64,000 bases of DNA, from positions 14,405,651 to 14,469,650 of the forward strand of contig OU452203.1 of NCBI GenBank assembly GCA_911728435.2, in the 5' to 3' direction. Positions 35,501 through 49,100 of the stretch are shown in pieces. The notes below the pieces were generated by a model. The model did not search any database. It was not told the DNA's origin and worked only from the letters and a program-made list of their open reading frames with translations. Source of the stretch: Apoderus coryli (Eukaryota; Arthropoda; Insecta; Coleoptera; Attelabidae). Within the stretch, counting starts at the first letter, position 1; each line of letters opens with the position of its first letter. The position numbers and the translations under genes are program-made.

Positions 35501-37093
35501 AAAAATTGTTAGATAATAACTAGGAATTTACTCTTTTACTCATTTTAAGACATATTATGCCTTTAAAGACTCCGTTATAAAAACAAAAACTCGACTGGAG
35601 CTTTCAAAATATAGGGTACACATCAAAAATTGTACTTCTGTAAAAAGTGTGGAATAGGATTCGTGTCTGTTACTTATGTTAAAGGATTTAGGCATAATTT
35701 AAGAAAACCGGATTTATTTTCTACAAAAAATAGTTAGAGGTAATGCATATTAAAAAAATGTTCTCAATTGTGTATCATTTTCCGTTTGAACCTTACATAA
35801 TTCAAAATCAAATTACAAGTCACAAGAGCTTTTTTAAGTAATCATAGCACATCACTGCTGAAACCTACAGTAACTTCTACCCTTTACTTTTCTACCAACT
35901 TATAATACGCAATCTAACCGGAATTCATGTAGATTCTTTTTCGGAAATTAGACCATATCATAATAATCAGTTTTTACGAACACCGCACCGCACTGACAAT
36001 AAATTTTATAATAAAAGTGAATTTTTCGTTTTTAGTAAATTTTGAAGACTCCTTTAAAAATGGTGGTAAATGTTCTCTTTAGTTTCAATTATCACATAAA
36101 TCATCATATCGTCATCAGTATCTTAGCTTCTGTATTTCTTTTATTCAAAAATCATGGGTTTCCTTCAATATTCCTTTAAGGTAGGTACGGTGATGTATAA
36201 AAATAACATTGTTGTTAGAAATAACGTCACTAGAATTGAAAATTCAAAATGATACTAAATAATATTATGTTCTTGTGACTTTTGATTGTTTGTCTGTCTT
36301 TGTGTGAAAATATGTAATAATTACATTATGGCATAAAGATTTAGCTGTAAATATGGGTTCATGGAACCTGTTAAAAGATTCATCTGATTGAATGTTATTT
36401 GAGTAGGTACAAGTTTCTTCATGGCAAAAATGATAGAGTTATGTGCTTTTATCAATAAAAGTCAATATCCGCAAAATAAATAACAGAATATTAATACCTA
36501 CCTACATTTTAATTTGTCAAGTCAATAAGGATTTTTGCATGTTATATAGGTACCTACGTACCTACCTACCTATTAAAGTTCTAACAGGATATTTACTTAT
36601 TAACTTAATAAAATACATTTTAAAAATGTTAATAAATAAATGAAAGTAAGTTATAATTACTTTGATTGATAATTGATATGTAACAATATGCTCTGGAATT
36701 GAATTAAAGACTATAATACATTTTAAATCAAAATTTCGATTTAAAGCAATATTAAAAATGCAATTTTATGTTCATTTTCACTACTTTTAATTTATATTGA
36801 CATGAAAAATTCAAATTATTGGTATTACAAGTATATAGGTATATTTTTCCATAAATTCAGTTATATTATAACTTATTCTGATAATTATATTACGTAAACT
36901 AAGTAATAGAAATTATCTTAGAACAATTTCTTTGATTTTTTTGTAAAAATTAGACATTAAGTATCTTTTTAATTCAAAAATAATGTTCAATAGATACCTA
37001 CATTACACTTAGTTTACAATAATTATTTATACACAGATTCCACTTACCTACGGTAAAGCAAAGTAAAACACAAAATGCAATATATTTAATCAT
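32548..37093 (-). CDS. i-type lysozyme (destabilase-like), copy 2
   Basis: Three exons in phase: 37048-37093, 32837-33099 and 32548-32694, giving 151 residues. Exon 1 is a signal peptide (MIKYIAFCVLLCFTV), so the protein is secreted. The domain reads CLGCICEAISGCNTT, CSGDVCGPFRITWGYWADSGKP, the CARDTYCSALSVQGYMNKF helix, then DCNRDGKIDCDDFALIHKLGG. All the conserved cysteines expected for the fold are visible. The Glu two to three residues before SGC in active family members is Ile here (CEAISGC), though a Glu lies two residues earlier; the catalytic Asp is not evident. Compared with copy 1, the two middle exons are fused into one. A 3.9-kb first intron (33100-37047) has no recognised gene or element. 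Confidence 0.92.
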
Positions 37094-38375
37094 CCTGGTT
37101 TTTCTATTTATAAACAATTTGTTAATATTTATTTATGAAATAAATAATTGCTAAATGGTTTATCGAACTGCAATGTTTCGTTTTTAAAATAAAACTGGTA
37201 AGCTCTATGCTTCTTATACTGGTTTTAAAATACATGGTACTTTGAGAAGAATTGGTATGTAAATTGCTATAATAAAATTTATCATGTAAGTTTATTATTA
37301 ACTTTTATTGAAAATTGCAGTGCACATATGCAGCAATATAAAATTAACCAGTTCTGAAAGAATTCTTTGGAACTTGATAATCATCAAGTGGGTTTATGCA
37401 GAGAAATAAAATAAAGTAAAATAAAAAATTACATAACATAAAACAAAATAAGAATTTTTGCATTTATACAGAAACTAAAATTGTTACTATCGATACACTA
37501 TAGTGTCATATCTTAAATATTTTTTTCCGTTAGTAAATATTACAAATAAGCCAACAATGGAGGGAGAGAAGGGAAAAAAGAACACTAATGAGATGTTCGA
37601 AGGTATGAATATTTTTACACCTGTTTTACTTTTGTGTATCTAGTATATGTGTGTTTTTGAGAATTTTATTTATATTTGAAGCATTTTTATGACTTTACAG
37701 AAAAAAAATAAAGACAAATAATTATATGTTGTAGACTAATAAAAAAAATCCTGAAGAAGACAAGAAAATTTTTGTCGAAACGTCTAGAAAAAAAAAGTTT
37801 GACATGAAATAAAAAAAAATTCCTAAAACCCAAAAACGATATCCAAAAATTAAAAAAAATGTACTAATAAATGATTTTTATTAACTTGTAGACAATATTA
37901 TATAATAAGCTCAATGTAGTAAGATGATGTCACTGCTGACATAGGCATAAGAATTGTGTCATTTAAATGTTATAATAAGTTACACTATACTAATTAGGTA
38001 CTTTCAAAATTTTTAAACCCATTTGAGATTTTTTCCTAAAGATTTTACGTTTATTAACGTCATATTATTATCATTTTTTATTTTACTTGATTATTCATTT
38101 GACCTCAACACACAATCCCTAAATCCCTTCCTCCTTAAAGTTCGATATTCATTTGGAATAGCGTTATATAATTTATAAATCCTCTCTCAAACATAGATGT
38201 TCTGTGTATGAGCCGAGTTATTACCTCTGGAACTTATATTCAAATTATGCACGTCAGTACGAAATGTTATTTTCTCATATAAATAGGGAGGCATATTGGT
38301 AGGTACTTATTATTTTATGGAACAGACAAGTCGAGTATAGAACTAGTCTATTTGACATGTTCACCATCTCAAATC
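37094..38375. other. Intergenic upstream of lysozyme copy 2
   Basis: Expected to hold the lysozyme promoter. It contains a compact hammerhead-like core at 37751-37784 (see separate entry). No gene is seen. Confidence 0.4.
37751..37784 (+). ncRNA. Hammerhead-like core motif
   Basis: CTGAAGA (37751-37757), one unpaired A, GACAA (37759-37763) against TTGTC (37772-37776), GAAA (37777-37780), palindromic ACGT (37780-37783), C. Stem II is five perfect pairs. No stem I pairing is evident (ATC before, TAG after), so self-cleavage is doubtful. Confidence 0.35.
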
Positions 38376-38379
38376 ACCG

Positions 38380-39545
38380 ACTCTAATACTGATTGGCTAC
38401 TCTAAGACTTTTGACACAATTAGCCATGAAATCCTATTACCAATATTACACTATATTAGCAATATTACACTACTCTAGGATCTCGTCGAATGCTTTGGAG
38501 TTTTAAAAAAGTTATTTAGAGGGTCGTTCACAGTATGTTGAAACTGACGCAAGTGTTTCACAAACCAATAGTATTATGGCGTACCGCAAGGTTCTATACT
38601 GGAATGAGATATTCCTTTTTTGTCTAGTTGATCATCATTTATCGGTAAATTCGGATAAAACAAATATCACCAGAGAAAATATCCAAATCAAATTATATAA
38701 CTCATCTCTTACTTTTACGGATGCGGCCAGGAACTTGGGTCTTACATGGACTCATAGATTTACAGCTCATGTATCGAAATGTATAGGAAAAGCATAAGTT
38801 TTTATATCGACCTAGAAATGTTTTATCGGAAAGACTTAAAATCAGGCTAACAGATACCTTGGTTCTTAGCAATGTGAATTATTGCGATGTTGTTTATGGT
38901 CCCTGTCTTCTAAAGGCTGATTCGCAGCGCATCCAACGGGTTCAAAAATCATGTTTAAGGTATGTTTACGGTGTCAGGAGGTATAAACCCATAAGTCTTC
39001 GTTGTCTATGAGAGACCGAAGAATTCTTCACGCTGCATCGTTGTATCATTCTGTTCTGTGTCACAGGAGTCCTCCATATAATTTGGGTCTGATATGCATA
39101 ATTTAAACCCTAGATTTAGAGTGCTTTTATCCCCGCATTCCACCCCAGAGTACTATTTAAGAGATCGTTTACGTACAGTACCTATATTTAAAATTTCTAA
39201 TAACATTTCTAATACATTTAAGTCTCTGAAGTTATATTCATTCAGGCAAAATAAGCTGAGACATTATTTATTTCCGTAAGTATATATCTCTTCATTTCTT
39301 AAAATGATTTGGTGCCAAGATGTTTGATTTATTTAGACTTTAAGATTCCACGTCAGTTTGTTTTCTTTTTTATCTTAGTGTGTAGTAGTGCAGGGTTAAA
39401 ATTAAATATCGAATTCTACTGCCTTTTTAACCCTTTTTGTAATTCTCGTGATAATTAACATATTGGTTAGATGAGTCATATAATGTATTAATTATTTCAT
39501 GTAATTGACGAACTACAAATAAACTGATTATTATTATTAATTATT
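38380..39545 (+). pseudogene. CR1-like non-LTR reverse transcriptase relic
   Basis: Ordered RT blocks: YSKTFDTISHEILLP (38402-38446), GVPQGSILE (38579-38605), an NLGLTW block (38733-38750), then KSCLRYVYGVRR-like, RRILHAASLYHSVLCHRSPPYNL (about 39010-39090) and a late FRVLLSPHST/YSFRQNKLRHYLFP tail to 39279. It is broken by stops. The end at 39525-39545 is an ATTATT repeat. It belongs to the same family as 11430-12360. Confidence 0.68.
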
Positions 39546-41458
39546 CGGAAAAACTCATTTAGACGGTGAATGTTTTGCTTGTCCATGTCGCTATATGAAG
39601 GTTTGTTGTAGTAACTTTCGTATACCCCAAAAGAAGGACCATGAATATACACGTCATAAGATAAAATCATAATTGAATTGGTATTTTTAAAAGAACAGGA
39701 CTAGACATTAAATTATAATATTACTTCCATCAAAAAAAAAACTACAACCTGATAATATCCTACTTAACATGTATGTAAAGACATAAACCAAACCCACTTA
39801 AAGATATATTAATGAGTTTTTGGACCTCTGTTTATTCGTTCAAAATGTATCATACACATAAATTTATTTTTATTAAAAGAAGCGTTTTTTTTTGTGAATT
39901 GTTAATAATTTTGAGACTCTTTCCAGTTACCTTTGTAATACAGCTCTACTCAACAGAAGTCATTTTTTGAGTAGTGGATCGTAAACAGTTTGCGAGGTTT
40001 TGGTGCTACTAAATTAATCCAAAGCATTAATCACGATTTAGTAATCTGGATGATGCCAGGTACGAGGAAAAGTGTTGTTATCAATGGAAGTTTGTCAGGA
40101 AATGGCATGCTCTCATAAGTACCTTATAGAGATCTGTCCACCTTTTTTTTTTTCGGTCTGTATATATTACAGCTCCGTTCTAATATCTCGGCTGATATAT
40201 GCAGATTACACTCTATGCTCATGGTTTAATACTCGACAATTACAGGCATTGAGGGAATTGATTGAAGTTGTATATCAGTAATCTGGATATCCGGCTGCAA
40301 ATCTCTAGGCGATGCTTGACGCGGGTCGGAGATATATTTTAAAACTCAAATATAGACACAAAGAAATACTCACTACATCAATACAAAAAAACTCTGAAAC
40401 TTTGTTGTTCTCGCAGTTTGACTTCTGTGATTTGATCAACACAGAATGTAGGTACCTAATGCTCGCGTGTGTAATACAATGGAAATGCTGGGTCAGTGCG
40501 AAGGTAAGAGCTTCGGTGGCTGAAAATAGGTAAAAAATGACGTTCATTCTTTAGAAATCATATATAAAAAGACTCCAGATTACCTTTCTGGCAAAATTCA
40601 GTTTAGAACAACAATCAACAATATCAAACTTAGCTATATAAATTAATACAACTTACACTTTGTAGTTTTTGTATCGTTTTCTGTCTCGTAAAGTTCACTT
40701 AGCTGCAAAAATAACGCACAACCAAAAATTATGCTGAATTTCAAAGTTGATTTTCTCGCGAACCAAAATTAAATCCATCGATTTCGACAATTTTAACTGT
40801 AGCTCTTTTCTTTGGTAATTGCACTGTGATAGAATATTTTATTCAGACTTCAGTTTTAGGCTTATACCTGGTGCAAAAATAAGAATAGTTTTTTTAAGTT
40901 AAATTTGAAACACCCTATAGGGAGCATTAGCCACAACAACGGATGGCATGGTGAAATCATACTGTAGCCTCATGTTTTCTAAACATTTTGGTTTTTTAAT
41001 TTCTCTGATATTTGTAATATCAAAGAAAATACAGTTTTATACCAGAACATGTTTTTTTATTAAACTAACATTAAACTAAAAATATCACTAACAATAATTA
41101 ACAATAAATAGCAAAAAATTCATTCATTCAGTAATTGTTATTCAATGCTTTTATATTATATATTTATATTATATATTATTATATAATTGAAGCCGTTTTC
41201 GAAACATTTTAAATTTTATGTCAAAGATGAGGTTTGCAGATCAAAGAATAATTACAATTTTTTATTTATGGAAGCTTTAATAATTTAGTTTGTAGCGATA
41301 TCCTAGTAGTTATAGACCTACTTTAGGCGGTCAGAATATCATATCAGTATTGCTGGCTTCTGACCCTTTTCGTAATCACTTATGTACCTACCTTGTCTTT
41401 ATGTATTCATATCACTTATATGGTATTGTAATTTGATTGCGAATAAAAGGATTATTAT

Positions 41459-41460
<2 letters not shown>
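39546..41460. other. Intergenic AT-rich sequence
   Basis: Small open frames at 40072-40547 on both strands have no recognisable domain. No RNA gene or named repeat is seen. Confidence 0.35.

Positions 41461-41461
<1 letters not shown>

Positions 41462-41500
<39 letters not shown>
41462..41500. repeat. (AT)n microsatellite
   Basis: About 19 AT units immediately left of an inverted-repeat element. Confidence 0.92.
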
Positions 41501-41503
<3 letters not shown>

Positions 41504-42010
41504 TAATAAATATTAATACAGGGTATTTGAAAAAAAAAATCCAATTGAAAAAAGTGTCAACTTTTAAAATATCATTAATAAGGGCAAATTTCTGGAAAGA
41601 TGTCTATTCCAACAATTATTACAATTAGTAGTAATAATCATGGCCGGGCGTATAAATTATACTAACAAAGACTATCTAAATATATTTATGGATTACTTTT
41701 TATTAGTATCTAAAATCGTCATAATTATTTATTGTTTGCCAACTGTCATATTTATTTACTATCTAAAGCCATCATGCCAACTAAAATCAATAAGTAGTCG
41801 TATTAATAGAAAATGTCAAATCGTCAATATTTTAAAAACTATAAATTTTTGGAACAGACATCCTTGCCCTAATTTTTGATCCAAAAAAATAATAAAAAAA
41901 TATAAAAATTGGAGGTTATTATTCAAAAATTTTGATTTTGACACTTTTTTCAATCTGAATTTATACCTACTCTTTTTTCAAATACCCTGTATTAATATTT
42001 ATTAAAAAAT
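41501..42010. mobile_element. MITE with CAGGGTATTTGAAAAAA inverted ends
   Basis: TTAATAAATATTAATACAGG and the following GTATTTGAAAAAA at 41502-41533 are repeated inverted at about 41976-42007. An inner AATTGAAAAAAGTGTCAA / TTGACACTTTTTTCAAT pair also matches (about 41542-41560 and 41936-41953). The interior of about 370 bp has only a meaningless AT-rich frame. CAGGGT-type tips are common in insect MITEs; the superfamily is not assigned. Confidence 0.75.
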
Positions 42011-43138
42011 AATACATAGGCGCCGAAATGACAAGAGTTTAATCATTAAATTTAATTTTGTTGCTTCCATATTATGTCACAGTCAACAAGAATAGTAATT
42101 AAAACACGTCTGTATATAGTTTAAAGACTTTATTGATACAGTATATTAAAAAAAGATCATTATGTTGTAATAAAGAATTGACAAAGTAGCATTTTTTTAA
42201 ATACAAAAAAAATTATGATAATATAATTAAATAAAAAATAAACAAAGAGTAGTTATATATTATATATCATTCTCAAACGAAAAATATTATTTATGTACAA
42301 AATAAAAATATGGGATGAGGTAATTTACTAATACCACACATATATTTTGTAAAAACCTTTCGATTCTTAATTGATAGAATTATCAAATTAATGTCAATTT
42401 TATTGGAGCGTACGCGCGAAAAGGCGGTTATTCAAATCATTTCTAACCGTCATTGTGTGTGTGTTGTGCATTGGGCTACAAGCAAAGACCATATATAAAT
42501 ATCTTACTTGTTGGCACGCAAGACAGGACATGGCCTTCTAGGCTGATACTGGGTTCGAAACTTTCTAGTCTGTAATATCCAAAAAATTGGACTTTATGGG
42601 ACTCTGCATTCATCTAATAACCATAATTCGTGCAACGATGGCCCAATTAAAATAAAGGACTGCGGGAGTTTCTGAATAAGCAAAACTGCAGGTTTTTGGC
42701 GTACCGCAAACAGACCGACAACACCCCCTCAGTGTTACTGTTTGGTGTACCTAACCCACTCGCAAGATATCAATAGGACTACCTGAAGAAAAATTTCAAT
42801 AAACCACGGGCATCAGAGCAACCTGAAGACAACATTGATGAGTGATTTGAATACGGCTGCCGAGATCACCACCAACCTTAACCAGACTGTATACATCAAG
42901 AAACCACAAACTTTCAAAATTAAAAAAAAAACTTTCTTAGTTCAATTGTGATATTTTTTTATTATACAGTTAAGTTAATTTGAAATCAGCTGTTTCCAGT
43001 CAGCTAATTAAAACACTATCGCTGGGTATCCAACTTTACCTCACCGATTAATAAAAAAAAACAAATCCGTAGTAAAGAACTATCCTAATACGTGATCCTA
43101 AAATTAGTTAACTCCTTTAAAACTAGGAAAAAGTAGTC
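42011..43138. other. 3' flank of Spt6
   Basis: About 1.1 kb, partly GC-richer (42470-42900) than its surroundings. No frame there shows a domain. It includes the Spt6 3' UTR. Confidence 0.35.
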
Positions 43139-46100
43139 TTATATACTTTCGTCGTATAAAGGCGTTGCATCACCCAGAGACATTGAATGTGGTGAGTGGT
43201 TAGTTCGTGGTGTTGATCGTGACGATCTAGACGATGGACTCTTGCCCACATTCTTCATTTTGGTGCGTTCCAAATCACTCCGGATATCATCGTAGCGTGG
43301 AGTGCGCTGACCCGTAGAACCTCGCGGTGTTTGTCGCCCATCACTGCTACGAGGAGTGACAGCTAAAAATAAATACAGCGCATAATTTGGATTGCAACAA
43401 ACACTTACTACTACTATTTACATTTTCTTGCTGCCCATGCTTCAGCAGCCTTCTGCCAATCCATGGACTCACCAGTATGATACCGACTGGAACTACCATT
43501 ATAAGCGGGTATTCCTCTACTGCTACTGTACGAACTATTCGATCCGGGACTCGGCGCTGGGCTCGGGTTGATCATCGGCGACTGTGTTCCTAAGTTTCTA
43601 CAGAAGAGAAAAATAATAGGATTATGCACCAGATGAGGAAACACTAAAAAAGCGACAAGTTCTCTTAATTTGTGTAAATTCAAACCTAACCTAATAAAAA
43701 AAACATTCCTCCTGTACTATATCCACCCTATACTGTATTTATGAACAAAAACTTTTTCTCAGACCCTAGGACAAATAGGTCGCCATTTTATTTGTTCGAC
43801 CTCTAAGGCAGTTTTCATTATGCTCATAACAGATGAGTTTAAACAAATCATCACAAAGTAGCCACACTAAGAACACTGTTGTTGGCACCTTGATAAATCT
43901 GATGATATAAGGAGATTAATTTATAGCAGTAGCGGCAGTATTAATTAAAAATCCATTGTAATTTAGGCCATTAAAAAAACCCATGTCAAACAAAGGGCAT
44001 AGCTACTAAGGCAGTAATTAAAATAAAATATCTCAACTTACCTATAACTGCTAGGTGTCCTATGTGACGGAGTGACAGCACCAGGATGCAAAAACGGTCC
44101 CGACGATGCCATACCACCATGTTGTTGGGCAGCCGATGGAGTTGTTTGTCCATAACGCGGCGTAGTGTACGGTGTCATAAACGGCGTTTGTCCACTAGGT
44201 GTGTACGGAGTATTAACATAATTTGCTCCAGACGATGCTGCATATGCTCCTCCACCAGGTGTATGAGGATAGTGTGGAGTTTGATTTGCTACTGCCGAGA
44301 GTGATTGAAGCATATGTGATGGTAAGTTTTGAGCGACACGATGAATAGTTTCGGGATTCATATCTGTTTAAAAAAAACACATTTTGTACCTTCAAGCCTT
44401 TCAATAAAAAAAATCAAAAACTTACTGTTAAATGGCGTTGTGGCTGTACCCTGATATGGGGTCCTACTGCTACCACTTCGAGGAGTACTTGGTGTCATTC
44501 CACCAGGTAACGGATCCCTAAAGTGCTCTTTGAACCATTTGAACACGGATCCCACAGAATCAAACATTTGCTGCCGTAATCGGAAGCCCTCAGGCGTTAC
44601 TGTGATGAACTCATGTCTACATTGGTTACGAGGTAAATAAGACAGTAGAAATTTTCCGGGACAACTTTTGGAAGCACTAACTACGTAATGTATTTTCGCT
44701 GGGTTCTTTTTCTTCTCATCCTTGAGAAATTCGTCGGCTTTGTCCTTGTGACCGCCTGCCGTGTCCCTATAGTATCTAGAAACAAATTTAACATTTTAAT
44801 TGTGCACCGCGCGCCCCCAATAAAAGGGCCAATTGGACTCCAGAAGAGGATTTATTGTTTCATAACTCCTAAATAACAAAAAGTTTGTGCTTGATATTTT
44901 AGGAGTTGTTGACTAAAAATGCACGGATCGTATCTAAATTTAGCCAGAAATCATGAAACTAAGTTTTACCTGAATGAGAGTAAATCACGTGCATGAGCCG
45001 CCATAGGAGTTACATGTCGAGCTATAATTTCATCTAAATCTTCAAATTCCTCATTTCCTATCCATAACGATTTACCTAGAGAGAATGCATTCGATTTACC
45101 CTCTTCCTTGATGTCAATGTGGCTGTAGATGTTGTCCGTTACTTTCCAAGTGAGGGTTAAGTGGTCAACACCTGAAAATATAGAATTAACGATAAAAAAT
45201 AAATTTTTGAATTTGCAAATGAATTTACCTTTACTGCTTGGCCTCACAATGACTTCACCCTGATCCATCTTTTCCATACATTTCTCGGCCTCCGCATACG
45301 AAATGTTGTGGAATGCCGGATGAACAATAACACGTTTGACGTAAGTTTTCCGTTGTTTATCCTTCTTTTTATCCGCTTCAACGCGCATATCTCTATCCTC
45401 CTGCTCTTGGTCATAGTATGGATCGCGGGGTGGTCGCCATTCATGTTTCTTATCCAATAGGTCACTGGACTTCGATGTGCAGTCCACTGAGAAACGTTCT
45501 ACGTCAATTTTCATTATGCGACAGTGGATGAGCTGACCAACACCGACTCGTTCTTCGGGATTTGCAACCTTTTGAACGTATGAAAAAATTAGATGTATAC
45601 AACGCTAGTGTGGCTCAATTCAGAACATAGCTACCGGAGTATTACCAGTATTATTTAAGTTTGTTACAAATAGTTTTCAATCCAAAGAATACATGTACAA
45701 AATATTTTTCATATGGTCGGTCCTTCGAGCCATAATTTCATTTCAATATCAAAAGTGTATGTGCACTTACCGGTTTGTCACTGATGTTCTTGATATAAAT
45801 ATACCCGGATATACCATTATCTAAGCGCAATTTTACACCGGTAGCTTGACCTGGACATGCACCAGCATCAAAATGATTCCATACATCGGAGAGTTCAGGA
45901 AAATCATTCTTAAGACAGAAGGGACATTGCCATAGACCGGATTCATCGTTTCGTACAGGATTTGCCGAATCCAGTTGCTCGCCTAATAAGAACAAATATT
46001 ATTAATTAATCAGAATAACTATCAAATTACCTTTTATCTCTGATAAATTTGCACCAGACTTTATGTACTTACATAGCACAGATCATATACAAAATATAGG

Positions 46101-49100
46101 AAGAGATAATATTCGATTATTATGTTCCAGTTCCAGGAATGTTTTACAATTGACACGGTCCCTTTAATCAATATAGGAAATCATTTCGGATGTAATGTTG
46201 GCGTGAGGATTTTGGAATAAAAACAAAGGTGGACGGCTATAGCTATTAAGCTATGGCTGAACTGAAACCGCAACTTTATATCTATAAAAATAACAGATAC
46301 CCCGCGAAAGTACCAAAAATGGGACACCCGGTACATAAGAAAATATTAACCGCGACCAAATTCAATTTAAAATTATTTTGAATAATTTTTTCAATAATAT
46401 CAATAACAATTTAAACTAGGAAATCAATTTTCATTTATATTAACTAAGTACACTATATAAATATACATACCTTGTGGTTTTCTTCTGGCAATTCCAACTA
46501 CTGAAGCAGTGACCATTTTTCCAATATAGAACGTTTCCGGTGTTTCCTTGGTCAACATATCAAACAGTTCTTCCGGATTTGCGGAACGGAACGGTATACG
46601 TAGATCTTTGTATCGGCAATTCAGCTCAGCTCGGATGTCATACAATGTAATACTTTTATTACCGAATCCTAGAAATATTAAAAAATGTATCACTTCTTAA
46701 ATACTTTATAATATGTAAATATAGACACTGAGAAAGGGAATTTAGATTTTTTCGATGTGAGGCCAATCTGTCCTCGTTTTGATGTATAAATTTAGAGAAC
46801 AATGCAAAACAACTACTCCACGCCTGGCATTGAATTACAAGCACAAGTTTTCTAAATGAATCAACCAAGTAAATAATTGAAATTCAATAAATATTTTAAT
46901 TTACTAAAGTTATTAACATATTTAAATGCAAGCCTATGAAAAACACAATAACAACCTTGCCGTTCCAGTTCCTCAGCAAAAGCGTCCAAATCCAAATCTT
47001 TTAACCGTTCTGGTGCTTCTAAAATCTCCTCCAACGCTCCAGCAGGATTTGCCCCATCATCATCGTCATATTCCAAAGCATCTACTGCCATTTTACGAGC
47101 CCATTCATACGTCTCTGGATGCACTCGTGAACCATCCAATATTTCAACATACGCTTCAGTACTATCACCTAGAAAAATATAGTTATTAAACACTTCAAAG
47201 CTTCATTTCATCCCAAAAATACGTTACCCAAACTATTTGTGTCAATTTTGATGAATCCAGAGCAATTAATAAACACTTTTGGTCCCATATGACATGCGGT
47301 AACCAATTGCGTTCGATTTTCCAAACGCTGATTAGTCTGCTTCAATACTCTGAGTAGAGCTTGACCTTTACGCGGTCCAAGACCGCAAATAAATTGCACT
47401 AAAGGACTTTCGTGGGCTTGTTGTACTGCTAGATTCACGTCTACACCCACTTCATTCGTTCTGAAATAATTCAACAATATATTTTATATCAACAAATCTA
47501 CAAGCGTGTAACGTGTAATTTACCTGTTGACGAATTCCAAACATAATGCTTCAAGTAGCTCCTCCTTGGCTAACTGTTCCTGTAACGCATGGAATCGTAA
47601 ACTTAGGATTTCCTCATCGCTATTACACAACTGAGCATACTCTACAAGAGGATCCTGCATTTTACGGGCCAAAGATATAGCTTGACGTAATAATTCAGGA
47701 TATTCCCGGAAATCTGCCATACCTTTATTTGAATTGGCGTAGACTTTAGCCAATTCATTGTCGATAATCTCCACCTGTAACATAATAAAGTCAAGCACAA
47801 TCTTACATTGTAGACAGTAACTTACCTTTACAGCTGCAAACTGTTCGCTCTCGACTAACTCATTGATAATCCCTTTTAAATCTTCGGCAATCATTAGAGC
47901 CTCGCGGGATTCCCCTCCTATAGCAATCACATGGGGTTTACGCGTATAAATAAAATTCCTCAAAGCAGTTAAGTCAGCTTCCTTCATCAGCTTTTCTTCT
48001 TGCCTAAAACTGTTTTTCCGCTTTAGGATATGTGGTAAGCGTAGATGTTCAGTAATTTCTCCATCAGCAGCCGAAATACAGGCAAATGCTGACTGGGAAT
48101 AGTCGGGAACATAAGCTAGACCCATCACTCGGATACCTGAAAACATTAAATGCTATTAAGTACTTAGAATCAAACCGAATATTACTAAAGTTGACTGTTC
48201 CCAAATATATATTTTTATGCGACCGGTCACCGGCCGAGTAGACTGGTTTACTAACCGTATTGCGGTGTTGCCATTATGTGTTCATGGCTTGTTTAGATAA
48301 GGCTGTGGTAATGTAGCCAAGTTATACTGGATATCGCAACTAATTGTTAGTAGTCCGCAAATATAATGTCTTTAAATTATTTAACTGATATAATATTATA
48401 TCAACAGAATAATTTAAAGAAAATTTAACTATTTGTTACCTTTTGATGTATCCCACTCATCCTCGTCCTCCTCTGGAAAGGTCACAGCATATGGTGCAAT
48501 TTTAATCCAGTTGTATAATTTTCTACAACAAGCTTTTAATAGAAACTCTTTAGCTTCTGCCAAGAGCACTCTTCGTAACTCTGATTGTAAATCTGGAATA
48601 ATATATCGGTTAATTGCACGCTCTACGCACTCTGCACGAAGCGCATTCCATTCTTGGACGTTTTTACTAAATTCATCTCTAATGTATAACTGTTTCACCT
48701 GAAAAATGAAAATTTTTTGAATTACAATGCCTTTATTGCAATGTATCATATTCTTTTAAAACCAAACCAGAACCCAATTTAAATTCTCGATTGTAAAAAA
48801 AGCAGTTCGTCACTGCAAATGTCTCAACATTTTTACTTTCCCGTCCAGGGAAATTATTGTGAACGCACTACAAAAATTTGAGATAAAGACGGATATAACC
48901 ATTTTGACGTCCTCTGAGACGATTAAGACCATTTCCAGGTGGAAGTCTGTATGTATTCTTTCCCGATAGCGCCCAAACGCATCAACTAATCGAGTGATAC
49001 TTTTGATATTTGGCTCCATCATTCTCGAGAAATTTGCGTTTAAAAGTTACAAATATGTAGTACGGTGACCGCTGACTTTAATGCAATTTGGTTTCATTTA

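Noticed and set aside
46926..47189. Plus-strand frame opposite Spt6 (and similar ones at 43387, 44086, 48433, 49513)
   Set aside because: They are shadows of conserved Spt6 exons on the other strand.
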